DNA of 64,000 nt from DATKLL01 sp035542475 (GCA_035542475.1 DATKLL010000182.1:1-64000), one strand, 5' to 3'. Numbered from the stretch's first letter, positions 42,426 through 52,105 are shown. A program made the numbers and translations. Notes: generated by a model not told the origin, from the sequence alone.

Positions 42426-42855
42426 AGGAGTGAAGGTTTAACGCCTTCTCAAGTTTTGAGTTTACTACCGGCCAATCATGCCCGTGTATTAACCGATAAT
42501 TAACTTTTGTAGCAATACAGATGCATGTGTTGTGCCATATTTGGATAATGCTTTGTAAGTACCTTATTTCACAGTACTAATGTGGAAAAAAGAAATATAA
42601 GCAATCTATATTTATTAGGGAGCAATGGGCAAAAAATGTCGATACATGGCTGGTGGCTGATATATAATGCTATAAATAACAACTACTTATTAAATAGACA
42701 CCAATTGATCGGCGGATCGACATAATTGTCGAATTTTTTTATACGAATTCGATTTTCTCTATCATTAAGAAGTCATTGACTTTTAATGCTAATAACATAT
42801 GATTGTCGACCAGACATATCAACAGTAACTGACCAATTTTCGGCAAGATAATATT
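42409..42855. other. Long AT-rich intergenic region before the two-component genes
   Basis: Nothing that looks coding on either strand. It contains the hairpin at the rarA stop and a promoter-like pair at 42776-42803. Short palindromes such as GATCGGCGGATC and GTCGAATTTTTTTATACGAATTCGAT may be regulatory but match no known site. Confidence 0.45.
42776..42803 (+). promoter_or_regulatory. Putative sigma70 promoter of the ZraSR-like operon
   Basis: TTGACT (42776-42781) and TATGAT (42798-42803) are 16 bases apart, 53 bases before the histidine-kinase start. Confidence 0.5.
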
Positions 42856-44664
42856 ATGATACCGCAGAACAAAGTTATCTGGCAGCACCGCTCTCCCAAG
42901 TATGACCGGCGTTTCTTGCAGCCCATCGCCGTGGCCATTGTCTGTGCCGTTTTCATTGGGCTCATCCTTACGATGGGGATTATGGATCTCAGGCGAAGTG
43001 ACAGGATACTTATGGGTTTCATGGAGAACCAGGGTCTCCGTATAATAGGTGTTGTTGAGAGGTTGTCCCAGGAAAATCTGAATGCCATGATCCAGGCGTA
43101 CAAGAGGGACAGCGGAAGTACGACGGTTCCTCTCGTTGATGAGGCACTGTTACCGCAAAAGTCATTGACAACCGCCCTTGTGGAATTGGCGCGGACTATC
43201 GATAAAGAATGGAAGGCAGGCCATCTGAATGAAGAATATTTGGTCAAATGTGCTGAAGAAAAAAGTTTATGGTATGTCGCCGTTCTTAATAGACAGGGAA
43301 AGGCCGTGTACCAAAGCAGGTCGCTGCCGGCAGACCTGATCGGTGGGAGCCCTTCCGCGGTGATAAGGAAAGAAGATATCAACGTGGATCTTTTCGCAAA
43401 GCTCGGCAGCCTTAAAAGAATCGGGTTTGTTGCACTTCGCCGTAAAGATGGAAGCGGTACGGTCATCATTGCCCTTGATCGGGACGGCCAGAGGTATTGG
43501 GGCGTGAAGGTGTCTGTAGAAAAGGCCCTGGAAGGACTGGGTCATGGACAAGGGCAGGGTCTGGTTTATATTACGGTCACAGACCAGCGAGACATGCTCC
43601 TGGGCAGCGCGGGTCAGGTTCCTGAAAAGTGGGAAAGGAGTAATGCACAAACCGCTGAAATTCTGGCAGGCACGAAAAAATTTGAAAGCAGAAAGATCGT
43701 TTCCAACAATAAAAAGATTCTGGATATAGCAGCGCCTATAAACCTATTCGGCAAGGTGGCGGGAGTCGCGAGGCTCGGTCTTGATCGGGAAGGTACGGAT
43801 GAGATCATTGAAGAAAATAAACGCAACATTATCCTTTTCATGAGTTCCATCATCCTGATCACCCTCTTATCGATGTGGACACTCTACCATAATCAAAACA
43901 GACACCTGGCAGGGATTGTAGAAATGGAAAGACAACTCGAAAAGGCTGAAAGGTTGTCTGCCCTAGGCCATCTTGCCGCGGGTGTGGCTCATGAGATTCG
44001 CAATCCCCTCAATGCTATCAGTATGGCAAGCCAAAGACTCAAACGGGAATTCATGCCGGCGGATGAGGACAAGATAAAAGAGTTTCAAACCCTTGCCGGT
44101 GTTATTCGCGATGAAATCAGACGTCTGGATGGAATCATTGAAGAGTTTCTAACATTTTCTAAAAGCCGCCGTCTGGAACTCCATGACTACCCGGTTTCCG
44201 AGCTTCTGCAAAAAATTGTCAATCTGATTCGTGAAGAGGCTGCCTCGAAAGGAATTAAGGTGGAAACCAGATACAACGGTACGCCGGCGATTATTCCCAT
44301 GGACGTGGATAAACTTGAGCAAGCTATTATCAATTTTGTAAAGAATGCCATGGAATCTATATCTGGAGAGGGCTCTGTCATTATCTCCGTTGATTCTGGC
44401 GGGAAGGACCGGGTCAGTATAAAGATATCGGACAACGGGTGCGGCATGTCGGTTGAGGAAGTGGAGCGGATCTTCAATCCCGAATATACAACAAAGGAAA
44501 AAGGCCTGGGACTCGGGCTTCCCCTTGCTCACGAGATTATCCGCGGCCATGGCGGTGAAATCCGTGTTTCAAGCCGGCCGGGTTCGGGTACGACATTTGA
44601 GATATTGCTGCCGAGAGAAAGGGCTGGCGACAAAAACGGAAAAACTGAAGGTACTCGGGCATGA
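42856..44664 (+). CDS. Membrane sensor histidine kinase (ZraS/NtrB-like)
   Basis: The 602-residue protein has two membrane helices, about 22-43 (QPIAVAIVCAVFIGLILTMG) and about 320-342 (NIILFMSSIILITLLSMWTL), framing a 280-residue periplasmic sensor domain. The kinase core follows: H-box GHLAAGVAHEIRNPLNAISM with the phosphorylated His, N-box NFVKNAMESISGEG, G1 VSIKISDNGCGMSVEEVERI, and F and G2 boxes in TTKEKGLGLGLPLAHEIIRG. Its stop overlaps the start of the response regulator in ATGA. The signal is unknown; the periplasmic part shows no obvious metal cluster. Confidence 0.93.
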   Translation: MIPQNKVIWQHRSPKYDRRFLQPIAVAIVCAVFIGLILTMGIMDLRRSDRILMGFMENQGLRIIGVVERLSQENLNAMIQAYKRDSGSTTVPLVDEALLPQKSLTTALVELARTIDKEWKAGHLNEEYLVKCAEEKSLWYVAVLNRQGKAVYQSRSLPADLIGGSPSAVIRKEDINVDLFAKLGSLKRIGFVALRRKDGSGTVIIALDRDGQRYWGVKVSVEKALEGLGHGQGQGLVYITVTDQRDMLLGSAGQVPEKWERSNAQTAEILAGTKKFESRKIVSNNKKILDIAAPINLFGKVAGVARLGLDREGTDEIIEENKRNIILFMSSIILITLLSMWTLYHNQNRHLAGIVEMERQLEKAERLSALGHLAAGVAHEIRNPLNAISMASQRLKREFMPADEDKIKEFQTLAGVIRDEIRRLDGIIEEFLTFSKSRRLELHDYPVSELLQKIVNLIREEAASKGIKVETRYNGTPAIIPMDVDKLEQAIINFVKNAMESISGEGSVIISVDSGGKDRVSIKISDNGCGMSVEEVERIFNPEYTTKEKGLGLGLPLAHEIIRGHGGEIRVSSRPGSGTTFEILLPRERAGDKNGKTEGTRA

Positions 44665-46022
44665 AGAAGTTAAATATTCTGGTCGTCGAGGATGGAAAGT
44701 CACAGCGGGAAATGCTCCGGGATTTTCTGATTAAGGAAGGTCATGCGGTAACGGAAGCTGAAAAAGGAGATGCGGCAATCAAGTCTGTTCTGAAGGGTCA
44801 TTTTGACATGCTTCTCCTCGATTATAAGATGCCCGGCATGGACGGCATGCAGGTGCTTAAAGAGGTGAAAAAAATCAATCCGGAGATTGATGTGGTTATC
44901 ATTACCGCGTACGGAACAATAGAGACAGCGGTGGAGGCCATGAAGGCGGGGGCTATAGATTACATTACCAAGCCTATAGAATTTGATGAGCTTCTTATCC
45001 TCGTAGATCGGGTTTCAGAGCGACGTACCCTGCTCCGGGAAAATGAGATGCTTCGCCAGGAGCTGAGAGAAAAGGGCGTCACGATGGACATGATTATTTA
45101 TGGAAGTCCAAAGATGAATACCCTGATAAATATGGCGAGGAGAATCGCAGCCAGCCGAGCCACCGTCCTTTTGAAGGGTGAAAGCGGTACCGGGAAGGAA
45201 CTCCTGGCCAGATTGATACATAATCTAAGTCCCCGTTCGTCGAGTCCCATTATTACGGTAAACTGCGGTGCCCTTCCCGAGAGTCTGCTCGAAAGCGAGC
45301 TGTTTGGCCATGAAAGAGGGGCATTCACCGGTGCAACGGCAAGAAGAATAGGCAGGTTTGAGGAAGCCGACGGAGGAACCTTGTTTTTGGATGAGATTGG
45401 CGATATATCGGTCCCCGTTCAGGTAAAGCTCCTTCGTTTCCTTCAGGAACGAGAATTTCAGCGGGTAGGCGGCAATCAGACCATTCACTCCGACGTGCGG
45501 ATCATCAGCGCGACCAACCGCGATCTGGAATCAAAGGTCAAAGAAGGGAGTTTTAGAGAAGACCTCTTCTACAGGCTGAATGTGGTTGCCATGGACATTC
45601 CCCCTCTGAGAGAGAGAAAGGAAGACGTGCCCGTACTGATCGACCACTTCCTTAAACGTTTTGCTGTAGAAAACGGAAAAAACATAACAGGCGTAACGAG
45701 CGAGGCAAGAGACCTGCTTTTAAAATACGATTATCCCGGTAATGTCAGGGAATTGGAAAATATCATCGAGCGGGCCGTGGTGATATCGAGAAATTCGGTC
45801 ATTTCAGTAGATGATCTTCCGTTTACAGAAGAGAGAATTTTTCCGGAAGAAGCAGGTAAGAAAGAGGGATTGCTCCGGGGATCAATTGAAGAAATGGAAC
45901 GCAAGCTAATACTCGATGCCATGGAAAAGGCAGGGGATCATCAGACGAAAGCTGCGGAAATCCTCGGCATCAGCGAACGGATGCTGCGGTATAAGCTGAA
46001 GAAGTACGGTCTCAAAGAGTAA
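44661..46022 (+). CDS. Sigma54-dependent response regulator (ZraR/NtrC family)
   Basis: The 453-residue activator has a receiver domain (LLLDYKMPGMDGMQVLKEVK with phosphoacceptor Asp at about 51). It also has a sigma54-interacting AAA+ domain with Walker A LLKGESGTGKELLARLIH, the sigma54-binding ESELFGHERGAFTGATARRI (G-A-F-T-G-A loop), Walker B ADGGTLFLDEIGDISVPVQ and R-x-D-V-R-I-I-S-A-T-N. The C terminus is a Fis-type HTH (TKAAEILGISERMLRYKLKK). It is translationally coupled to the kinase. Targets are not seen; no strong -24/-12 site was found in the window. Confidence 0.95.
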   Translation: MKKLNILVVEDGKSQREMLRDFLIKEGHAVTEAEKGDAAIKSVLKGHFDMLLLDYKMPGMDGMQVLKEVKKINPEIDVVIITAYGTIETAVEAMKAGAIDYITKPIEFDELLILVDRVSERRTLLRENEMLRQELREKGVTMDMIIYGSPKMNTLINMARRIAASRATVLLKGESGTGKELLARLIHNLSPRSSSPIITVNCGALPESLLESELFGHERGAFTGATARRIGRFEEADGGTLFLDEIGDISVPVQVKLLRFLQEREFQRVGGNQTIHSDVRIISATNRDLESKVKEGSFREDLFYRLNVVAMDIPPLRERKEDVPVLIDHFLKRFAVENGKNITGVTSEARDLLLKYDYPGNVRELENIIERAVVISRNSVISVDDLPFTEERIFPEEAGKKEGLLRGSIEEMERKLILDAMEKAGDHQTKAAEILGISERMLRYKLKKYGLKE

Positions 46023-46025
46023 CAA

Positions 46026-46145
46026 CGACTTCATAAAAACCCATATGCTGCGTTGCGTTTCATCCTTCGTCACTGCGGCGTACGTCACTGTACGCCTCAT
46101 TCCTCAGTATTCGCGCGCCTTGCCTCTGGACTTTTTACGAAGTCG
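46026..46145. repeat. Palindromic repeat (family A) after the response-regulator gene
   Basis: Terminal CGACTTCATAAAAACCCATA and GGACTTTTTACGAAGTCG are inverted repeats. The interior has TGCGTTGCGTTTCATCCTTC and TACGTCACTGTACGCCTCAT. The element begins 4 bases after the response-regulator stop and may act as its terminator. Confidence 0.65.
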
Positions 46146-46183
46146 TCTTTTATGATCCTGGTGCACTATTATTTACCAGACCC

Positions 46184-46852
46184 TCAAAGAGTGAACCTCA
46201 CCAGATTCTGCCGTAGTCCGCGTTTAATGTTGGCATACGTTTTACGGTCTTTCTTGGCCAGAGATGTTGCCAGTTCCACCGCCTTTTTAAAAATCGTTTC
46301 CTGAGGGTACACTGCCGAGACAATCTTCATTTCCAGCGCATCTGCCCCGCCTATCCGTCTTCCTGTAAGCAGGAGTTCGTTGAGTGCATAGTGGTCGGGA
46401 AGCAACCGGAGTATCTCATACATGACCGGGCTGAATGGAATCTTGATGTCCACTTCGGGAAAACAGAAGAAGCCCTTATCCTTCCTCATGATACGGAAAT
46501 CCAGCGTCGTGGCTAGAACGGCGCCTCCTGCATAGGTATGTCCCGTAAGGCATCCGACCGTAGGCATGGGGAGCAGGGCGAATCTCAAAAATAATTCATC
46601 AAGGAGCTGCACAAATTTCGGGAAGTAATCATGCGGCTGCTTGACAATCCAATCCAGATTGACGCCGTTGCACCAGAATTTCTGATCATCACTCGTCACG
46701 ACCAGGGCAGCGTTTTCTTCAGAGGATCCAAGTTCATCTAAGGCGTCGTGATATTCACTGATCACATCTTCCGTGATGGTATTTGCATCGGCGCCGTTAG
46801 TCAGGGTCAGGATATAAACAGCCCCTTCTTTTGTTAATTCCATAGTAGGCAT
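46184..46852 (-). CDS. Enoyl-CoA hydratase/isomerase (crotonase) family protein
   Basis: From the ATG at 46852 the protein has 222 residues; a TTG 6 bases upstream is the alternative. The crotonase fold shows two oxyanion-hole segments, FWCNGVNLDWIVKQPHDYF and GHTYAGGAVLATTLDFRIMR, and a helical C terminus. It is about 40 residues shorter than typical crotonases. The usual catalytic Glu pair of hydratases is not obvious: the region reads FPEVDIKIPFSPVMYEILRL, as in delta3-delta2-enoyl-CoA isomerases of the ECI type. An isomerase is therefore as likely as a hydratase. Confidence 0.8.
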   Translation of the reverse strand: MPTMELTKEGAVYILTLTNGADANTITEDVISEYHDALDELGSSEENAALVVTSDDQKFWCNGVNLDWIVKQPHDYFPKFVQLLDELFLRFALLPMPTVGCLTGHTYAGGAVLATTLDFRIMRKDKGFFCFPEVDIKIPFSPVMYEILRLLPDHYALNELLLTGRRIGGADALEMKIVSAVYPQETIFKKAVELATSLAKKDRKTYANIKRGLRQNLVRFTL

Positions 46853-46893
46853 AAACAAGTTCCCTTTCCGGTTATATATGCAAGCATCACTGG

Positions 46894-47286
46894 CTAAATA
46901 TCTTCATCAATAATTCGTTTTTCAGGCCGTTCTTTAATTTCTCTCTGCGCTTCCTGTGAATATGCTTTTTTGCATTCCGTACAAAAACCGTTTTCATTTA
47001 TCACCCCCGTACAGGAGCTATCATCGCAGAATCTCTTATGGGATTGTATGTCTTTGAAGCGGGTTCGGTATTGATATGCGTTATCATATTCCTTTTTCTT
47101 AGCTGGATTGGACAGGATTTCGTGGGCCTCATGGATCAACATGAACTTATCGTCATTGCCTGTATTCTTATTGTCGGGATGATATTTGCTTGCAAGTTTT
47201 TTATAGGCGCCTTCTATGACCTCCGGCTCCGCTCCGGGGATTACCTGCAATATTCCGTAATAGTCCTTCCAGTCTGTCTGCCACAT
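46894..47286 (-). CDS. Short J-domain protein with Cys motif
   Basis: The 130-residue protein starts with a J domain: KDYYGILQVIPGAEPEVIEG, KKLASKYHPDNKNTGN with the invariant HPD, and ILSNPAKKKEYDNAYQYRTR. The tail has CDDSSCTGVINENGFCTECK, that is two Cys pairs that could bind zinc, followed by a charged end. J domains stimulate DnaK ATPase; the only DnaK in the window is at 10836-12764. It is not DnaJ itself because the G/F and zinc-centre domains are missing. It lies 42 bases upstream of the crotonase gene in the same direction. Confidence 0.88.
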   Translation of the reverse strand: MWQTDWKDYYGILQVIPGAEPEVIEGAYKKLASKYHPDNKNTGNDDKFMLIHEAHEILSNPAKKKEYDNAYQYRTRFKDIQSHKRFCDDSSCTGVINENGFCTECKKAYSQEAQREIKERPEKRIIDEDI

Positions 47287-47547
47287 TATTTCATATCCGG
47301 AGATCTTCTAATGCTCATAAAGCCCCAAAATACTGGTCCCCACGACACTCCGATCTTATTGCTCAATTGTCTGATGAAAATTTTCTAATGTAAAAAGTAT
47401 ATGAGATGCAGTCTTACATGTCAATACTATTTGAGTACAGGACAAGTCAGTGCGTCAGGCGTGCAGACAACATGATTGATATTTTCAATCCTTTTTGTTA
47501 AATACTTGATGTCCGGGGAATCTTAAACGCCATAAGGAGAATCTTCA

Positions 47548-47844
47548 GTGAGTAACGATCTGATTTCTTATTACCTCAAAAGGTTGAATGATGTAAGAAG
47601 GATTTTAAATGAAGTCTTTTACGGATTGACGCTTCATGAGATGGACCTGGAACTGAAAAAAGAGAAAGGTCATATAAATAATCTTTTCATGCTCATCGTT
47701 TTTGGTGACCTCATTGGTTTGCCTCTCCTTCCTTCATATTATTCGATGAGGCTTCTGCCTTATATAATGCCCGTTATCAATATATGGAAAAGATCCGTTC
47801 TCAGGGAAAAGGACCTGACTGATTTTGTAGCTCAGGATATCTGA
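47548..47844 (+). CDS. Small protein of unknown function (DUF-like, hydrophobic patch)
   Basis: The 98-residue frame starts at a GTG with AAGGAG 7 bases upstream. It is helical and contains LFMLIVFGDLIGLPLLPSYY, a hydrophobic segment that may be one membrane-associated helix, followed by RLLPYIMPVINIWKRSVLRE. Similar short proteins of unknown role occur beside anion-pumping ATPase-like genes, but nothing of that kind is next to this one. It is divergent from the J-domain gene and convergent with the HD-GYP gene. Confidence 0.55.
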   Translation: MSNDLISYYLKRLNDVRRILNEVFYGLTLHEMDLELKKEKGHINNLFMLIVFGDLIGLPLLPSYYSMRLLPYIMPVINIWKRSVLREKDLTDFVAQDI

Positions 47845-47915
47845 CGAAAGATCATCTCAAGCGTCAGGAATGCTTTTCCACTTTGTAACAGCAGGGGTTA
47901 TTTTCTGTATGAGGA

Positions 47916-49345
47916 TTATAATATAAAACTGGCTACTTCTATACCATAGGTTTCAGGATGAACACATTGAACTATATTTCTTTTGTAGCGGCCGCTTGTT
48001 TCATCTTTTTCGTTTAAATTCACAAGCTCTCCTTTGGAGAATCCCCCCTGAGAATTTTCTATCAGCAGCATAATGCTCGGCCGACTTCGTTCTTTCCTGT
48101 CAGGATAAGAAACTGCAAGTCCCAGTTCACCGCTATCAAGCAGTAATAGTGTTCCCGGCGGGTATATACCCATCAAGTTAATAAATACTTTCAGCAATAC
48201 AGCGTCAAATTCTTTGCCGGATCTCTCCAGCATCAGATCAAGTGCCTGATCCCGGCTATAGGCATAGGTGCGGTATATACGAGGTGATGATATAGCATCA
48301 TAGAAGTCGGCAATTTGCAGTATTCTGCCGAAAAGACTTACTCTTTTTTTTGAGGGAATCTGGGGGTACCCTGTGAGGTCGTAATTCAGATGATGCTCAA
48401 ATGGAGCAAGTATGATTTTAGACTTCAGATCATGAGATGTTTGCAGTTTTAAAACCTGCCTCACGCTCAGCAACGGATGTTCTTGAATTTTCCCCCACTC
48501 CTGATCAGTCAGCTTGCCCGGTTTATTAATAATCTCCAAGGGAACTTCGACTTTCCCGAGGTCATGAAAAAGACCGCAAAGGCCAAGGTGACACAAAGCG
48601 GCGCGGGATAGTCCAATGCGATTGCCTAAACACATGGAGAGGACAGCAACATTTATCGAATGCGTGTATGTATAGTCATCATAGTTTTGAATTGTACTCA
48701 GCCCCAGAAAAAGAGCTTCATGATCATGAATGAGATCTACCATGTTCTGTACCATCCGCTTGGCAGTGCGGATACCTGCCTGACTGCCCCGCGAGAGCTT
48801 CTTAACAATCTCCCTTACAGAACCCTGAGCGCTGTAATAGGCTTCTATTGCTTTTTCTTTTGAGTGCCGTTTTGGCTTGCGTGCTGAAGGCTCATCAGTC
48901 GCGATGATCTTGACCCAATTGCATGCATTATTCTTTAACTGCTGTGCAAGCCAGAGACTGGGTTTTCATTAATAACGGAATTAATGAGGAGACGGATGAA
49001 GGTAATAATGTCATACGGTGTAAGATTTTTGCGTTCAGTGCTAAGGACAAACCCTTGAAGGTCACGCTGCCGCAAAAACTCCTGAAAATCCTGAATGACC
49101 TGTATTGTTTCTCTTCGGTAATGAAGCATTTCTCCCTGGAGATATAATTGTCCGTGGACCAAGAGTATATTTACATCATCTATGGGAGCCAGGCTTTCTG
49201 CAGATGTCTCAAATTGTGAGATGCATTCCTTAATCAACTGATTATTATCGGGGTAGAGCCTCACGGTCTGAATCATCCGAAAAAAAGCAATGATAAATAT
49301 TTCTGCTTTTTGATCAAAGTCTGCTTTCAGATCAGGTTGGTTCAT
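47916..49345 (-). pseudogene. HD-GYP c-di-GMP phosphodiesterase gene, disrupted by one frameshift
   Basis: Two minus-strand frames join into one protein. The first, from the ATG at 49345, starts MNQPDLKADFDQKAEIFIIA and runs to ENPVSGLHSS with a stop at 48935. Near 48960 a one-base shift continues in frame as SLWLAQQLKNNACNWVKIIA and on into the HD-GYP domain with HSINVAVLSMCLGNRIG, GLFHDLGKVEVPLEI (HD pair), PFEHHLNYDLTGYPQI (GYP region) and FGRILQIADFYDAI. Whole length would be about 476 residues. The HD-GYP part alone has an internal ATG at 48755. Its N-terminal domain resembles that of the upstream HEAT protein, 5 bases away. A sequencing error is possible. Confidence 0.75.
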
Positions 49346-49350
49346 AAAAA

Positions 49351-51081
49351 TTATCCGCGAATAGTCTTTGTATCAATAACGGCCCGAGCTGCATTTCTCA
49401 CTCCCGGAAACCGACTGCGGGATGCACGGCGTATGACCTGCAGTGCATCTTGGGTCCCCAATGCAGCAAGGGCAATCGCTGCTCCCTGGCGTATTCCGGA
49501 TGCTGCAAACCTGCTCGGTATGTTTCCTTTCAATAAGGTGGTGCTGAGAAAAGGCAGCGAGCGATGTGAACCACAGAGGCCGAGGGTTTTAAAGCAGGAA
49601 AACAGGAAACGTTTTTCCAGTGACCGAGACTGATCTTTCAGATAGCTTATGAGCAGATCTTCGCTTGCTTCAGACTTACGTGAGCCCAAGTATTTAAGCA
49701 GCATGGCACGTACGGCAGAGTTCTTATGCTCAATAAGCGAAAAAAGTTTTTCCGGCGCCCAGATGTTGCACTTGATGAATGTTCTTAAAAGTTCTGTGCG
49801 AACAGTTTCTGATGGGGAATGTGTCATTTTCAAGAGTATCTGTATTGGCTTCTGCCCCTGCATACCTGCAAGAATTGGTATGCAGTGTTTTATGACATTC
49901 TCATCTGCGCTTTCTGTAAGCGCTTCCAGGGGGCGAATATCATTCTGGGCATGAGACTGCATAACATCTGTGAGCATTTGGTATACTTGAGTTGAGGTGA
50001 CGTCAGGAAGATGTGCCCCTAAAGGTTGAATTATATCAGCCGGCAAAAGAAGTAGAATCCGTTTTATTTTTTCCAACTGCGGACTGTCACTCGCAGACCA
50101 AAGGGTCTGAAGTACATCGAGATATTCCTGGCTGGATACGTCTTGAAAAAAATTTTCAATATATATTAGTGCCCCTGATCTTTCACCGGGTGAACTTCGG
50201 GAAATACGCCGTAAGCCTTCGAGGATCTTCAAGACAAAATCAAGGTGGCAGCTTTTGAGGGCCGTGAACACCTCTTCCTTTAAAAAATCCATAATTATAA
50301 AAAAGAAAGGATCTCCCTCTTGAATAGGAAGGATATCTACAAACATATCTAAGATTTCCGCAGTGGGGTCCATTTTCTCTTCAAGTGCAACTAATTGTTG
50401 TAAGCGGAGTATTTCATCAGGGGTTAACTCAAAAACAACAGCCTGTGGGGTTACGGGGATGTCATGCAATAATGGTGCAAAGCCGTTAGAGGTTGTAGGC
50501 TTGGCGTCTGTTGGAGCAGGGCTCAAATCAATACTGGGAGGAGAACCGGGTTGAGCAGCATCAGTTTTTTTTCTCGGGGCGTTGTCTTGCTGAATCAACC
50601 CTTCGGTGAGGATTTGGTCTATACTTGATGCAACTGCGTCATATTGTACATGAGGAAGGTTGGTTTCCCAGAGAGCTGTCACCAGATCATCTTCAGTTTC
50701 TTCCGGGAGATTCTTGTAACGGTGGAGCAGCGTAACAAGAGTCTCTACCTCATGAAGATCTATGTTTTCCTGAAAGACTAACTCTCGTATTCCATCTCGG
50801 AAAAAGGTAAAGGAAAGATCGCCTTCTTGGGCTGATCCCTGATACATTATTGCACCTTCGTATAAAAGCGAGTCTTTGCGTATTTCCAATGCAAATTCAC
50901 CGAACATCTTCAGAAAAGATGTAAAAGATTCATGAAGGCTGGCTATGGCTTGCTGAGTGTTGGTATGGGTAGGGGGATAAGTCGCATAAATTTTCATAAC
51001 CCGTAAAAAAGTATCAATAATGGCTTTAGCCATCATAGATTCTTCTGTTCCAAACACAGGCTGCTGAGTCTTATGCTCCAT
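49351..51081 (-). CDS. HEAT-repeat protein with N-terminal domain shared with HD-GYP neighbour
   Basis: The 576-residue soluble protein has an N-terminal domain (about 15-120: IDTFLRVMKIYATYPPTHTN, FALEIRKDSLLYEGAIMYQG, FFRDGIRELVFQENIDLHEV). An acidic and Pro-rich linker (about 160-210) follows, and then a long array of alpha-helical HEAT-type repeats at the C terminus (SAVRAMLLKYLGSRKSEASE, GAAIALAALGTQDALQVIRR). Such proteins act as protein-binding scaffolds. It ends 5 bases before the HD-GYP gene, and the two N-terminal domains align, so the pair probably forms one c-di-GMP-linked signalling unit. Confidence 0.75.
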   Translation of the reverse strand: MEHKTQQPVFGTEESMMAKAIIDTFLRVMKIYATYPPTHTNTQQAIASLHESFTSFLKMFGEFALEIRKDSLLYEGAIMYQGSAQEGDLSFTFFRDGIRELVFQENIDLHEVETLVTLLHRYKNLPEETEDDLVTALWETNLPHVQYDAVASSIDQILTEGLIQQDNAPRKKTDAAQPGSPPSIDLSPAPTDAKPTTSNGFAPLLHDIPVTPQAVVFELTPDEILRLQQLVALEEKMDPTAEILDMFVDILPIQEGDPFFFIIMDFLKEEVFTALKSCHLDFVLKILEGLRRISRSSPGERSGALIYIENFFQDVSSQEYLDVLQTLWSASDSPQLEKIKRILLLLPADIIQPLGAHLPDVTSTQVYQMLTDVMQSHAQNDIRPLEALTESADENVIKHCIPILAGMQGQKPIQILLKMTHSPSETVRTELLRTFIKCNIWAPEKLFSLIEHKNSAVRAMLLKYLGSRKSEASEDLLISYLKDQSRSLEKRFLFSCFKTLGLCGSHRSLPFLSTTLLKGNIPSRFAASGIRQGAAIALAALGTQDALQVIRRASRSRFPGVRNAARAVIDTKTIRG

Positions 51082-51127
51082 AGTGGTACACTATCAGTAT
51101 ACTCCCATTTGAAACAAGGGAAAATTC

Positions 51128-52009
51128 TCAAACATGCTCTCCCGCCTTACGCAGCAGCAGTTCCCAGTCTTCATCGACCATTTCCTGGATCTGGTCCAGG
51201 TCCTTGTCGGTTAGATGACGGAAGCGTCCCTGAAGTTTGAAGTATTCTCTGACTAGGTATTCTTTAGGTTTGTAGTTGATGGTATATTTAAAACCCTCTT
51301 CCACCTCGTATAGCGGGAAGATGTTCGTCTGTACGGCCATACGGGCGATCTTAACGGACATCTCTGATGGTATGCGCCAGCCGGTCGGACAGCTAGCGAA
51401 GATATGGATGAATCTGGAACCCTTTATCCCCCTTGCCTTCTGAACCTTCCGGACCAGATCTTCGGGGAAGGCGATATTTGCCGTGGCGGCATATGGAATG
51501 CGGTGAGCAACGAGGGCCTCGACGATGTTCTTCTTCCGCATCTTCTTCCATTCCTGACCGGGTGTTGTCGTAGTCCAGGCGCCGTAAGGGGTTGACGAGC
51601 TGCGCTGTACGCCTGTATTCATGTATGCCTCGTTGTCATAACACACGTAGATAAAATCCTCATTCCGCTCCACAGCGCCGCTTAATGCCTGAAAACCGAT
51701 ATCGAATGTGCCGCCGTCACCAGCCCAGGTAACGACGGTAGTTTCTTTATCGCCCTTCATATCGAGAGCGGCCCTTACACCGCTGGCGACCGCCCCGCCC
51801 GTCTCAAAGGCGGAATGAATGACCGGAACCTTCAGGGTTGACTGAGGATAAGGCCCGGCAATAATGGACCAACAGCATGCAGGGAGCACCACAATGGTCT
51901 TTTCCCCCATGGCCTTAAGCATAAACCGCATGGCAATCGCGGCACCGCATCCGGGACAGCCTACATGACCCGAGTGCATATATTCCTGATCGGGGGTATC
52001 TAATTGCAT
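51128..52009 (-). CDS. 2-oxoacid:ferredoxin oxidoreductase, beta subunit (TPP-binding)
   Basis: The 293-residue subunit carries the thiamine-diphosphate site: GHVGCPGCGAAIAMRFMLKA at the N terminus, VVTWAGDGGTFDIGFQALSG (G-D-G motif) and FIYVCYDNEAYMNTGVQRSS. The Cys residues needed for the proximal 4Fe-4S cluster include those in CPGCG and CYDNEAYMNTG context. The alpha, GltD-ferredoxin, gamma and regulator genes lie upstream on the same strand. Substrate is not readable: pyruvate, a branched-chain 2-oxoacid or phenylglyoxylate are possible. A family B repeat separates it from the alpha gene. Confidence 0.9.
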   Translation of the reverse strand: MQLDTPDQEYMHSGHVGCPGCGAAIAMRFMLKAMGEKTIVVLPACCWSIIAGPYPQSTLKVPVIHSAFETGGAVASGVRAALDMKGDKETTVVTWAGDGGTFDIGFQALSGAVERNEDFIYVCYDNEAYMNTGVQRSSSTPYGAWTTTTPGQEWKKMRKKNIVEALVAHRIPYAATANIAFPEDLVRKVQKARGIKGSRFIHIFASCPTGWRIPSEMSVKIARMAVQTNIFPLYEVEEGFKYTINYKPKEYLVREYFKLQGRFRHLTDKDLDQIQEMVDEDWELLLRKAGEHV

Positions 52010-52078
52010 GATTAACCTCTTGCTATATTATGTCCTTTAAATCCCCTGTGCAAAAGAAGGATTTGAGTTATTAACGCT

Positions 52079-52105
52079 GTCCCCCGCTGGCGGGGGTTGG
52101 GGTGG
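52079..52105. repeat. GC-rich palindromic repeat unit (family B)
   Basis: GTCCCCCGCTGGCGGGGGTT followed by GGGGTGG matches the unit at 40945-40971. It lies in the 108-base gap between the alpha and beta oxidoreductase genes, where an RNA hairpin could alter downstream expression. Confidence 0.6.
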
